Assembly: GCA_036874045.1 (NCBI GenBank) | Contig: CM072343.1 | Location: 9,444,001-9,508,000 of the forward strand | Direction of reading: 5' to 3' | Length of the DNA: 64,000 nucleotides | Source of the DNA: Cymodocea nodosa | Taxonomy: Eukaryota > Streptophyta > Magnoliopsida > Alismatales > Cymodoceaceae | Shown: in pieces, positions 10,356-21,969 of the stretch | How positions within the stretch are numbered: the first letter of the stretch is position 1 | Layout: every line of letters begins with the position of its first letter | Made by a program: the position numbers and the translations under genes | The notes under the pieces: generated by a model | Told to the model about the DNA's origin: nothing | Databases searched by the model: none | What the model saw: only the letters and a program-made list of their open reading frames with translations

Positions 10356-11485
10356 TTAAGAACATGATTGAAAAGTAGAAACAAATGGAATAAATGTGTT
10401 AGTCCAAGCAAACTTTTTAGGCATAATTCTTCTTGCTATTAATTCTATTTTCATGCAATTCGTGTTCCTTCTTAATTTGTAAACTTGTAGTATATTATCA
10501 ATGCTAAATACAAGTATATTACCATTAATGAAATGAAATGCAAAAAGGGATCCTTTTCGGTTCCAGGATAATGTAGCAGTTTCTATTTCTACATCTATTT
10601 CAATATATTCCTCTTCCATTCATTTATGTCTTTCATAATCCATATTTGAAATTTTATCAATTCATCCCACCATCTTATTAGACATAAAGTAGGATCATCA
10701 TATTCATTATACCACATCCCTATTTGAATTTTATCAAATTCTACAGAAAGTGGTTTAGCTATTTTTCTCGGTATAGGCAAAATTTCTATATATTCATCAT
10801 AACCATCTATGCTTACTATGTATAAATCATACCTAAATGCAATTGATATATCTGTGACTAGATATATATATCCATCAAGTATGACATGCATGCTGTTAAT
10901 TAATGATTTCTATCCTAGATATAACATAGTGTTTTCAATCTAAGATCTATTCAGAAAATTATACACACTTAAGCATAAATCTTCAACCCAATTTCCTATA
11001 GGTGTCCAATAATATAATTTTTCAAGAATGGTCAAATTTTTATCAGAAAATATTAAAGCCGACCCACAATTTTCAATTGGTACTTCATATCTATTAGGTC
11101 TTCTTATATTCCATTCTTCTCTTGTGATAGGATTTTTTATCAAAATATCAGGTAATAGAATTGCATACCTTGGTTTGGTCCTGTATATAATTAATCCTTC
11201 ATCCATCCCCATAATATGATCTATTCCTTCTAATGTATTGGGTGGAATTCCAGTAGTTTCTTCCATATTCAAATATTCATGGCTAATTGAACTACGATTA
11301 AATGACTTCCATATGAATCCATCTTTAATCTTAGTCATTTTTGCAGTTTGTAGTCCCTGAAAATATTTTTCTCCAACATAGTCTTTAATTTCCTTTAATA
11401 CACAACACAACCTGCACAGATCTTTAACTGATAAGTTACTTAGTACTTCCCTTAGTGCATCCAATGGTAATTGCATCAATTCCAT
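10356..11485 (-). pseudogene. Captured F-box protein gene, G1 copy
   Basis: ATG at 11485 begins MELMQLPLDALREVLSNL, followed by SVKDLCRLCCVLKEIKDYV: an F-box, the motif that binds SKP1 in SCF ubiquitin ligases. Downstream, NPITREEWN fits the NPxTRE signature of plant F-box-associated domains, and the C-terminus repeats WNRKGSL...FHFINGN...VF blocks. This copy is broken by a TAG after NFLNRS near 10942, by a TAG at 10910-10912 also present in G2, and by a deletion near 10612 after NEWK that shifts frame. It lies 169 bp after gag on the same strand, with a splice-acceptor-like site just upstream. Confidence 0.8.
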
Positions 11486-11494
11486 TTGTTGATT

Positions 11495-11515
11495 CTGTAT
11501 AACACAAACAAAAAT
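11495..11515 (-). promoter_or_regulatory. 3' splice-site-like sequence before the G1 F-box gene
   Basis: On the minus strand a TTTTTGTTTGTGTTATACAG stretch ends in AG ten bases before the F-box ATG. A pyrimidine/T-rich tract plus CAG is the plant acceptor pattern. G2 has the same sequence at the same place (ending at 27431). Splicing itself is inferred. Confidence 0.55.
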
Positions 11516-11529
11516 TAACATAACTACTG

Positions 11530-11600
11530 CACTCCATTGTGGAGTTAGGGCATAACTCAACGGACTAAGTTCGTTGAGTTAAGGACTAACTCTACGATAC
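11530..11600 (-). repeat. Inverted-repeat array between gag and F-box gene (G1)
   Basis: Contains ACTCAACGGACTAAGTTCGTTGAGTTAAGG and nearby variants: the CAACGGA/TCGTTGAGTTA motif family found in every spacer of this element. The G2 counterpart is 27318-27380. Confidence 0.75.
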
Positions 11601-11653
11601 TATTAACTATAAACAAACTTATATATATATATAGTTACTTCAATTATACTGCT

Positions 11654-12994
11654 TCATTCAGCTATCCTCCCAAAAGACGTATCAATTTCATTAACAGTTC
11701 TATTGACAGGGTTAGGTATTGCTTGTATTGGCAATCCTCCAGTGGGTCTAACTTCCATTGATTCCTTCTGTTTAAGTGATATGTTTCTATTTTGATTTTG
11801 AATTGCAGCATTTCCAAATACAAAATCTAGATGATTGTTTAATTGTTGGATTATCTTTTCTAATTTCTCTATTCTAGATCCTTGTTCAAGTAATGCTTCA
11901 TAACTTATATTCTTCTCATTTATATTTTCTCCTCCCTGGAAATTGTTGTTTCTCCAAGATAAATTCAGGTGATTTCTCCAATTAGGATTATAAGAATTTC
12001 CAAAGTTATCTTTCAGTTTTCTAGCATAAATAATATCTAGATTATTAATGTTTGCAATCTTTTCTGCTAGCTTTTGAATTAATGGTAATTCTTCTATTTT
12101 CTTTATTAATTCAATTAATTTCACTTCAAGCATAGTACTTGAATCTATTTCATGCATTCCTATTGGCAATATTCTTCTATGTGCAATAACTTCAGCCGAG
12201 TTTTCCCACTATGCAGTTCTTTTTGCAAAGTTTTCTAAATATGCCCATTCTTCTTCACTACATAGTTTCAGAAATCCATTTTGACAAGTAGATTCTAATA
12301 AAGATTTCGTTGAAACATTTATGCCTACATAAATTATACCTATTAATTGTGCTTTACTCATTACATGATGTGGACATTGAGTCAGTAAATCTTTAAATCT
12401 TTCAAAATATTTCCAAAATGATTCACCCTATTTTTGGCTACACATTAATTTTTCTTTTTTCTTTTTAATCATTTCCTATGTTGGATAATATTTTTCCAGA
12501 AAAACAGAGTATAATTCAGTCTATGCAGAAATTGAATCAGGTGACAGAGTATATAACCATCTCTTAGCTGTCTTTTAAAGCAAAAGCGATATATCTAAGT
12601 TTAATGGCATCTATACTCATGTTCGGCATTTTCATCATTTGACAAACTTCGTTAAATTCTCTAAGGAAATAATAGGCATCCTCTCTTTCTAATCCATGAA
12701 AATATGGCAATTGACTAATATAATTAGATTTCAGTTCAAACCTATCTCCCTCAAAGTTTGTCAATCGAATACATGGAGGTTCATCAACTAATTCAGGATA
12801 TAGAATTTTTCCTAATGGTTTTTCTACTAGAGTAGTCATCTCACGTTCTCTTTTAAAGAAAGGTTAGCTACACCCCAAAGAATTTTGTTAAAGTCCAGTT
12901 CAAAAAATGTTTCAGTACGCCTCTATGTTGAATATTCTTGGGTAGGTGTTCTTACTAATTGTTTAGTGCTAGGAGAACGAGTCCATGTGCTCAT
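11654..12994 (-). pseudogene. Gag capsid ORF of G1, located downstream of pol
   Basis: ATG at 12994 opens MSTWTRSPS. The core FEGDRFELKSNYISQLPHF...HGLEREDAYYFLREFNEVC, then MPNMSIDAIKLRYIAFALKD, is the Athila/Tat retrotransposon gag domain that builds the capsid. The ORF ends at 11654 after a linker rich in Asn and Gln (NNFQGG, RIEKLEKIIQQLNNHL, a short coiled coil) and has no zinc knuckle. Frames 12839-12564 and 12169-11654 are separated by stops and a shift. Its position 3' to INT and the aORF, rather than 5' to protease, is unusual; G2 has the same order. Confidence 0.82.
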
Positions 12995-13908
12995 AAATAA
13001 AATAGCAGATGATTAATTACATACCAATCTGAAGCTTTCCATTCAGTAAATATTTGTTGACGGATGAAGTCGAATCAGCTGCTTCTCCTTCTAGTTCCCC
13101 CAACGCATTCTCCTTTCTTTTAAAAGTACTGGTAACTTATAAATAACATTGCAAGAACGTGTCTTGCAACATGTAGTGTGGTTCCTGTTTTTATGGGTAC
13201 GTGTACCGCTACTAATTTCAAATTTTGGTAACCGCTAAGCCGACGAAGTTTCATTCGTGGTTAAAAGAATAACCATTCTACTTAATCCACGAACTAACCT
13301 CGTTGAGTTACAGATAACTCAACGGAACAATGTTGGTTAATGTTGCTAACTCTACGGACTAACTTCATTGAGTTACAAATAACTCAACGGAGTGACTTTA
13401 TATTATATTACTGACCTCGTGGAGTTAAGTTTAACTCAACGAACTTCGTTGAGTTAACACTTAGCAACCTCTAAGTTTACTCCTCGTAAGTACCTCTATG
13501 TTTTTTTTCTTCTCCTACACTCTACTAACTAAAATAAAGTTTAATACATGTCATTAATGCAGCATTCTAATCAAAATTCGTTTAAATCTGAACCTTATAT
13601 AAATATTTAACTTGTAGTTCATTTCATGTTATGCATAATTTACATTTTACCTTGCAACATGCAGATATTTTCAAACATCTATTATTTAATCTTGTCATTC
13701 AGCAAACTATAAATCTTTTTAAACATTTATGCATAATGTTCCACAAATTATATAACATTCAATATAGTTCATCTATTTCATCATTCTAAACACACATGAA
13801 AAATATATCTGAAAAACATATATTCATTCATATGAATCAATTACAGTACAATCAAATCAGATATTTTTCATACAAATATATACAAGTGCAAGTAGACAAA
13901 CTATACAA
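12995..13908 (-). other. Spacer between aORF and gag in G1 with inverted-repeat array
   Basis: About 0.9 kb with no gene. The array at 13288-13456 has five or more CGTTGAGTTA / TAACTCAACG sites. At 13301-13324 the two halves form a perfect 10 bp inverted repeat with the 4-base loop CAGA. The part nearest gag holds a possible 5' untranslated region (13000-13260). The G2 counterpart 24926-25911 has the same order, so it is a conserved part of the element. Confidence 0.72.
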
Positions 13909-16109
13909 TTAGCCTCTATTCCTAAGTTCATCTACTTCCTTCTGGAGTTTTTCTAATTGCTGCTCTAATTGGTTTATCCTTTCTACAGCTCCAATAATGC
14001 CTCCAGAAGGTACAAATACTTCAACTGCAGCAACATAATTTCTATATTCTTTCACTGCAATGGTTCTTGATCTTATCCTTTTGGATGTCCATTTCGTGAA
14101 ATCAATACAGTCTACCATCAATATAGGTATCAAATCTCCATAAAATAATTTCTTCTTTGCAGACTTCATTTTGGCTAGGAAGATGTGACACCAATTAACT
14201 TGAATTCTATTCACAACTACATAAGTGGCCCACTTGACAAATTGACTCAGTTCAATGTCATGGCCTTGTCATTGGTAGACATTTTTAATCAAAATGTTAG
14301 CTATCATGTGTGCTTTACCATTTAAATGCTTCAGTCTATTTAATAATGGCACACCAGGATTGATAGCCAAACTATCCTTGATTTTCTGCTCTGTCCATTC
14401 AACGATAGTTGTGCTTTCCAAAATTTCTTTTCCTTCATTTTTCAATCCAAAAATGTTGTAGAGAAGCTTTGGTGTTATCTGTACATCAGCTTCCTCCACG
14501 TTGGAAATTAATTTTCCTTCTTCTTCTCTTAAATTAGCATAGAACCAGGGCACTAGATTTTCATATATTGCATGCCATTTATGTTGAGAAATAAATTGTA
14601 GTAGACCCTGAAACTCAAATAATTCCGTAATTTCTTGCATTCCATCCCAATTTACTGGTCTACTGTATATGATATCATAACCCCTAATCTCTTGATATTT
14701 ATTATAACCTTCCTAACTCCAAAAGTGTACTTCATTCAGAACTATTGCTTCAATCGAGTCAAGAATGTGACTTTGTTGTTCCAAAGGGGTTTGTTCTTGA
14801 TCTTCCTCTTCCATAGGCTGAACTTGAACTTGCTGAAAATGTTCTGCAAATTCCTAAACATTTGCTTCTGCTTTTGTTTGTGGTGGTGAGCCACTAGAAC
14901 TCTCCACTCTGTCTTGAATTCTTTCTATAAATTGCCGAAGAGTTTCTTACTCTTCAGTGGAATCTGCAAAGTCATTTCTTTCCATAAGGCTTTGTTCAAC
15001 TTCTTGTTCATTATCTATTCTTTCTTCTTCCTCTTGACTACCAAAATGCATTGTCACCGTTCTTTCTGATTCTTTGGCAGATTGGGATGGAGTCATGGGC
15101 AAATCAGCTTCTACCCTAATTTCTATTTCTTCTTCTTGTACAGGCTGCAGACTAGTTTCAACCTGTTTTTCTTCTTCTCTTTGCTCTTACTACTGCTGCT
15201 CCTGCTCCTCCTCAAAATCAGATAGCAGGTTCACCAAAATTGGCTCTACAAGCCTTGTTATTGTTGGTACTTCAGATTTAATCTACTTTTGACATTCAGG
15301 CACTATCTCTTTTCCTTTCCTTCATCTAATTAATTGTGCCTGGTCTTCCTCTTCTACTTCTGAGATTAAATTCATAAGCAAAGGCTCTTCACGCCTTTGA
15401 GCCACAGGTATTGGCTTTTCTTGTTTAATTTTTTCAATATTTGCTGGTCTCGAAGGACCAACTTCATCTTCTCCTCTTGCAGCAAATCTGATAGTGGTTC
15501 TTTGATGTTGTTCAATTTTAATTTTGTATTGGACTTTCAATTTTTCTGCAGCCCTCTTCTTGCAAAGTGTATCAAATACCAGGTGTGTTTTAGCTATTGC
15601 CACATCTTCTGGTTCTCCTTGGTTTTTCCCAACTTAAACCAGTCCTTGGAATTCTCTTAATTCCTCTTCAATTGAAGGCCCCAACATTGCTGCTCGTGCC
15701 AACGGCCTGAATGGTGGAACTGAACAAGTCTTTCAGCTGTCGGCTCCTCTTGTTCTTCTTCTACTTGTTGCTGCTACCTTATTGCACCCCTTGCACGACC
15801 AGCAATGCACTTTTTGAAGCATAATCTGGCCTTGCACTAGATTAGCTCTAGGGCTACTTCGTTGTTTGACCTGATTTTTCTCTCTTTACTTACAGCAATT
15901 TTTGTTGCTACTCTGATTCTTGTTTCCACTATCTGGGGTATTTGTATACCCAAATCTACTAAAAATCTTTTCAAGTTTAAAAGTTCGGATTCTACCTTTT
16001 GTAGCTCTTTTTCTCTTGTTGTATTCCTGATTTTCTGTCGCATGTGCCATTCCTCTGACTCTTTCAAAAATTCTGATGTGTCAACAGCATCTTCCCAGAA
16101 CTCGGCCAT
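13909..16109 (-). pseudogene. Accessory ORF (aORF) of G1, plant-transposon-protein-like
   Basis: ATG at 16109 begins MAEFWEDAVDTSEFLKESE; the end is a coiled coil, INQLEQQLEKLQKEVDELR. About 730 codons. The middle is acidic and Glu/Gln-rich. The conserved core lies at about 14650-13980: FQGLLQFIS, YENLVPWFYANL, LNRLKHLNGKAHMIANIL, WATYVVVNRIQVNW, KLFYGDLIPILM, SKRIRSR. This resembles the domain annotated as putative plant transposon protein; the biochemical role is unknown. The frame is broken by TAG codons and shifts (open pieces 16142-15837, 15603-15322, 14640-14269, 14214-13909). The start was chosen because G3 has ATG at the matching place (58061). A related ORF is in the copia element C5. 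Confidence 0.75.
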
Positions 16110-16743
16110 CATCTTCCTCATCGTGGAATTACATAATAGCACGGAATCGCTCTGATCTTTCTGTTCTAAGTTCTAACTGATCTACCGGATAATGCCCCCA
16201 AAACCCTAAGTTTTAGTCTAAATAAGCCCTAAGTTTAGGCGGGTAATCGGGTCATTTCCCAAACAAAACTCTCGCTCTCTCATCCATGGAATCACGGATA
16301 ACTCCATGGACTAAGTCCATAGACTTAACTACAGTACTCCGTTGAGTTATAGTTAACACAACGGAATAAGCTCGTTGACTAACTTAAGACTCAACGGAGT
16401 AAGTTCGTTGAGTTAAGCGTAACTCAATGGACCTCTCGTACAAATAGATATATATATAAAAAAATACTTAAGATAATAGTTCTTTTTTTCAATTTTTACC
16501 GGTTCAACCGATACTATGTTTCGGTCAGACCGACTTTTTTTTTCGGTTGAACCGATACTATGTTTCGGTAAAACCAAAAGTTTTTTTTTTTTTTACTAAA
16601 AATTAATATAGATTTTTTATGTTCCGGTCATACCGATGGATCTAGTCGGTTGAACCGTAACAATTTTTTATATTTTATAATTTTTTAAAATTACAACGAT
16701 TTTTTTTTATTTTTATGAAAATAAAATAAAAACTGATTTCTTA
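16110..16743 (-). promoter_or_regulatory. Promoter-like spacer between INT and aORF (G1)
   Basis: Read toward the aORF on the minus strand: an array of CGGTTGAACCGATACTATG repeats (16497-16668), then an array of CCGTTGAGTTA / TAACTCAACGGA inverted repeats (16284-16432), a GA-rich run (16265-16283), and repeated CTTAGGG telo-box-like sequences at 16203-16240, about 100 bp before the ATG. G3 keeps the same order (58062-58788). Telo-boxes and GA runs are common near plant promoters; that this drives an aORF transcript is inference. Confidence 0.6.
16497..16668. repeat. CGGTTNAACCG palindrome array
   Basis: Four to five copies of a unit containing TTCGGTTGAACCGATACTA and TGTTTCGGT(C/A)A(G/A)ACCGA. 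The core CGGTT-GAACCG is a near-perfect palindrome. Related, more decayed copies lie in G3 at 58480-58740. This family is distinct from the CGTTGAGTTA arrays next to it. Confidence 0.8.
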
Positions 16744-19700
16744 CTAAGTAAAGCTCAAGTAGTCCTCTACTCTGACTTCTTCTATAATACCAAAGGAGCT
16801 TTTTGGTATTTTCAGAATAGGTCTAAGTCTTTGTCCATTTACTTTAAAGATATTTTGATTTTTAAGATTTTCAATCTCAAAGGATAAATATTTCGAACTA
16901 TGTAAGGTCCTGCCTATCTAAATCTTAATTTTCCTGAATGGTTATAGAGTCTAGCCATGTAAAGATATACTTCTTGTCCTATTTCAAAGCATTTTGGAAT
17001 AATTTTCCTATCATGCCAGAATTTCATTTTCTCTTTTTCTCTTACAGTCTTCGAATAAGCTTCATTTCTAAATTCTTCTAATTCAATTAATTGCATTTTC
17101 CTATTTTCAGCAACTTGATTTAAATTAGTGTTCAGAGTTTTTAATGCCCAATAAGCTTTATGTTCTATTTCAACTGGTAAATGACAACTTTTTCCATATA
17201 CTAGCCTAAAAGGTGACATACCTAAGCTTGCCTTATAAGTAGTTCTATAAGCCCAAAGTGCATCTATCAATCTATTAGCCCAATCTGTTCTAGTAGGATT
17301 TACTACTTTTTCTAAGATTAACTTAATTTGTTTGTTTGCACTTTCTACTTGTCCACTTGTTTGCTGATGATATGATGTTGCAATTTTGTGGTTTACACCA
17401 TATTTCTTCATTAAGGCTTCAAAACTTCTATTACAGAAATGAGTTTCTCTATCACCGATAATAGCTTTAGGTATTCCAAATCTGGCAAATATATTGGTTC
17501 TTATAAATTGTATTACCACTTTGTTGTCATTAGTTTTTGTAGGAATAGCTTCTATCCATTTAGATACATAATCCACCCCCAACAATATGTAATTAAATTG
17601 ATTAGACATAGGAAATGGACCCATAAAATCTATTCCCCACACATCAAAGATTTCAACCTCAACAATATGATTAAGAGGCATCATATTCCTCTTTGATATT
17701 CTTCCTATTTGTTGACATCTTAAACAACTTAAGCAATATTTATGAGCATCTTTGAATAGTGTTGGCCAATAAAATCCACATTGTAGAATTTTTGCAGCAG
17801 TTTTCCCTGAGCCAAAATGCCCTCCATAAGGTTGGTCATGATAAAAAGACAATATGCTATGATATTCAGTTTCTAGAACACAACTCCTTAAAACCAGATC
17901 AGGACATTTCTTAAATAAGTATGGGTCTTCCCAATAGTAATATTTTACTCTTGAGAAAAATAATTTCTTATCCTGTCTATTCCAATACTTAGGAGTTTAA
18001 CCAGTAACTAAGTAATTAACTATGTCTGCATACCAAGGTATTGTGTTGATGGTCATTAATTGTTCATTAGGAAAATTATCCTTAATTTCAATATTTGATT
18101 TTTCTATTTGTAATCTTGATAAATGATCTGCTACTACATTCTAACAACCTTTTTTATCTTTAATTTCTAGATCAAATTCTAGCAATAATAATATCCATCG
18201 GATCAATCTAGGTTTAGTTTCTTTTTTCTTTATTAGATGTTTTAGAGCTGAATGATCCGTGTATACTATTACTTTAGCTCCAATCAAATATGATCTAAAC
18301 TTTTCTAAAGCAAACACAATAGCTAGTAATTCTTTTTCAATAGTTGTGTAATTAACTTGAGCATCATTTAAGGTTTTGCTTGCATAATGAATCACTCGAG
18401 GAGATTTTTCTATCTTCTGTCCCAACACTGCTCCTACAACAAAATCAGATGCATCACACATTAATTCAAATGGATGGCTCCAATCAGGTGCTTGAATTAT
18501 AGGAGTTGAAATTAAGCTAGTTTTAAGTCTGAAAAATGCTTCCTTGCAATTTTTATCAAAGTTGAATAGGACATCTTTTAATAGATTAGTTAAAGGTCTA
18601 GCAATTTTGCTAAAGTCTTTAATAAATCTTCTATAAAAACCAGCATGTCCTAGAAATGATCTAATATCTTTTACTGATTTAGGTTCTGGTAGATTAGAAA
18701 TTACTTCTATTTTAGCTTTATCTACTTTCAACCCTTTCTTAGAAACAACATGCCCTAAGACTATTCCTTGTTTAACCATGAAGTGACATTTTTCCCAATT
18801 TAGAACCAGATTTTTTTCCACACAGCGTTTTAATATTTGGTCTAAATTTTTTAAACAAACTTCATATGAGTTGCCATATACAGTAAAATCATCCATAAAT
18901 ATTTCTAAAAAATCTTCAGTCACTCCAGTAAATATGCCCTATATACACCTTTGAAAGGTAGCTGGTGCATTGCATAATCCGAATGGCATTCTCTTAAAAG
19001 CATAAGTTCCATTAGGAAAGGTGAAAGTTGTTTTCTCTTGATCCTTTAATGCTACTGGAATTTGATTATAACCTGAATACCCGTCTAGGAAACAAAAATA
19101 TTCTTGCCCTACTAATCTTTCCAGCATTTGATCTATAAAAGGTAAGGGAAAATGATCTTTCCTAGTCACAGCATTCAGCTTTCTATAGTCTATACATACT
19201 CTCCAGCCTGATTGAATTCTAGTAGGTATTAAGTCTTGACTTTCATTCCTAATAACTGTTAATCCTGATTTCTTGGGAACTACATGGATTGGGCTAACCC
19301 ACGAGCTATCAGAAATCGGATAAATTATATCATTATCTAACCATTTCACTATTTCCTTCTTAACTACTTCTTTAAGGATTGGATTTAATCTCCTCTCATG
19401 AATTCTAATAGGTTTAGCATTCTCTTCTAAATATATGTGGTGACAGCATAAAGTTGAACTTAACCCTTTTATATCAATCATAGTCCATCCTATTGCTTCT
19501 TTATAACTTTTTACTACATCTTTTAATTTAGCTATTTGATCCTCTTTTAAATCTGAAGCAATAATGATTAGATAGGTTTGTTTCTCTTCCAGAAATATAT
19601 AGGTTAATTCAAGAGGTAAAGGTTTTAATTCTAAATGTTGCCCATCAGAAACTAGAGCTCCTAATTGAACATCATCACTTTCTAAATTAATTTCTTCCAG

Positions 19701-21401
19701 ATCCCCTTCTATATTTATGCTTTCACTTTCGTCTAAAGTTTCAGAATTGATTTGCCTATTTAATTTTTCTTGAATCACATCCTCTACATATCTCCTTCAT
19801 CCTCTAAAAAGTCTACGGTATGTAAGGACATTTCTAACTCCTAAAACCTTTCTAGTTTGAAAATATTTAATTGAGTATCCTCATTATCATATGCTAACTT
19901 CATTACTCTCATTTTACAATTTATAATAGCCCCTGATGTTGCTAAAAATGGTCTTCCCAAAATTAAAGATGTATCACTATTTTTATGCTTAATTTGTTAG
20001 GACTCCAATATTACAATATCAATAGGATATATAAAGTTTTTGATTTTAATTAAGACATCCTCTATTTTTACTCTAGGGTATCTTATACTTCTATCAGCTA
20101 ATTGAATAACCGTACTAGTAGGAGTTAAGCCTTCTAATCTTAAGGATGCAAATATATCACTTGGCATAACATTTATACTTGCACCTAAGTCTATTAAGGT
20201 TCTTTCTAGAATGGTATTTCCTATGGTGCATGATATAACAGGGATTCCAAGATCAGATAACTTTTTAGGAATTTGTGGCAAAAATAGGAAACTACTTTGC
20301 TCAGCTAAAAAGACCTTTCTAAGAACCTTTCGCTCTCTTCTCTTAATACACCAATCCTTCAAAAATTTAGCATAATGTGGCATTTTCTGCAATAGATCTA
20401 ACAAAGGAATGTTAACTTGTACTTTTTCAAAAATTTCTCTGATTTTTTCTTATTTTTCAGGTATTGTTTGTTGTAATCTTTCAGGATAAGGTGCTAAAGA
20501 TTGTGATTTAAAAGATTCTTTTTCTTTTAGTTGATTTGTTTGATCATTTTTAGCCTCATTAGCAGACTCAGATTGTTCTTCATTGATTTCTAGATTTTCA
20601 GCTATTACATTTTCATTATCATTTTGATTTTTACTCTTATCCACCTTCATATTATTTTCATTTTGAGTTCTTGATGGTATATCAGTTCCAAATCTTAATG
20701 TTACACATACATCTTCCAGATTTTCATTACTCATGATATTTTTGTATATCAATTTCGTGATTATGATCTTCAATTGCTTTTAATTTTAAAGTGCATTCTT
20801 TAAATTCTCTTGCATTAGTATTTTCTTTTGGCTGTGTATTTTGCAAATTATGTAGATTTAAAACATTATAATTTCCATTGTCTTGTTGCATAACTTGTAT
20901 TTTCATTGTATATTCGTCCAATGCTTTTAGTTTTCTTTCTAGATCATCTAATCTCATTGCATTCAATTTTTGATCAATTTTCATTATGGTTTTTTCAGTT
21001 TCGTAAATTATATCCAATTTAGGTTCTAAATATGCTTCCTTATAGTTTAATTGGTTAATTTCTTGTTGCCGACACATAAAGTATTCTAGTTTGTCTAAGT
21101 TTTGCTCTATACTACGCTCTAGTCTATCATACCTATCCCAAACTTCCGTGTCTCTCAATATATTACACATTCTATACTAACCATCAATTGGGTAAACTAT
21201 AGGATTCTCATACTCGACTCTATTATATTGAGGATAATTCATTTGTTGTTCAAGGGATCTAGCCATCTGCAAACGTCTCTGTTTCAAATAGTCAGAAATG
21301 TCGTGTCCTTTAGAATTGTAGAATTCACATATGCTAACTACAGGTTTCAGAAATCTTTGAGCATAAGCATATGCCATATTCTCAATTACAAAAGAAAACA
21401 C
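16744..21401 (-). pseudogene. Athila-like pol of G1 (PR, RT, RNase H, INT)
   Basis: Starts at 21401 with a short module whose CEFYNSKGHDISDYLKQ resembles a degenerate zinc knuckle; the capsid part of gag is absent here. A Lys/Glu/Asn-rich linker follows (about 21170-20450). Protease: LGASINVMPSDIF and IQLADRSIRYPR at about 20225-20080. RT: CIDYRKLNAVTRKDHFPLPF, FLDGYSGYNQI, MPFGLCNAPATF, then FMDDFTVYG at about 18890. RNase [32 protein letters not shown] finger (HDQPYGGHF...CLSCLRCQQ), catalytic [15 protein letters not shown] and [12 protein letters not shown]; it ends near YLSFT at 16744. In-frame stops are few and mostly TAG. Confidence 0.9.
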
Positions 21402-21969
21402 ACAACACTCTGGCTATTAAAACAAAATAGCTCTAACAATTGCTTATATGAATTCCCCGGCAACAGCGCTAGAAAACTTGTTTGGATCTCCAGCACGGCA
21501 CCAGAAAAACTTGATTAGTTACCTAGCAACGTGCTAGAAAAGCTTGGATTTGTTAACTTCTATTTTTACTTAGTTAATTTATCTTTATGCCTATTCCTTT
21601 TTAGAAGTAAACAAACGACCTTTCACACAAATTAGATATTAATTCCAATTTGTATTTTAACTGCAAGTGCATAGTGTTTATTGTATTAGTGTGCAAGTAC
21701 AAGTCGATCCCATAGGGAATTGCTTAAGAATTGCAAACTGTTCCATTTTTAACAATCAAATTTATATATTAAATAAGCTCTCCATTGAATTACAGTTAAC
21801 TCAACAGACTAAGTTCGTTGAGTAATGACTAACTTAACGGACTAACCTCGTGGACTTAAGTTAACTCCACGAGCCTGCCTTTCCTATTTAACACTACTAT
21901 TTACAAAGGAATTCGGCCAACCATTGGGCAATTCCTCAGATTGAAAATAACATCAATTAAGCTCTTTAA
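21402..21969 (-). other. 5' leader of G1
   Basis: Between the 5' LTR and pol. Near its gene-proximal end on the minus strand it has TTTTCTGGTGCCGTGCTGG and GCGCTGTTGCCGGGGAATTC, the sequence type that typically precedes gag in Athila/Tat elements. A CAAGTCGATCCCATAG... and GTGCAAGTACAAG stretch is also typical. An inverted-repeat array lies at 21781-21880. The same leader is found after the G2 LTR (31726-32207). I see no clear PBS. Confidence 0.75.

Noticed and set aside
10940-11560. F-box ORF as an envelope-like gene
   Set aside because: Occupies the env position but has no signal peptide or membrane segment; residues match the F-box consensus.
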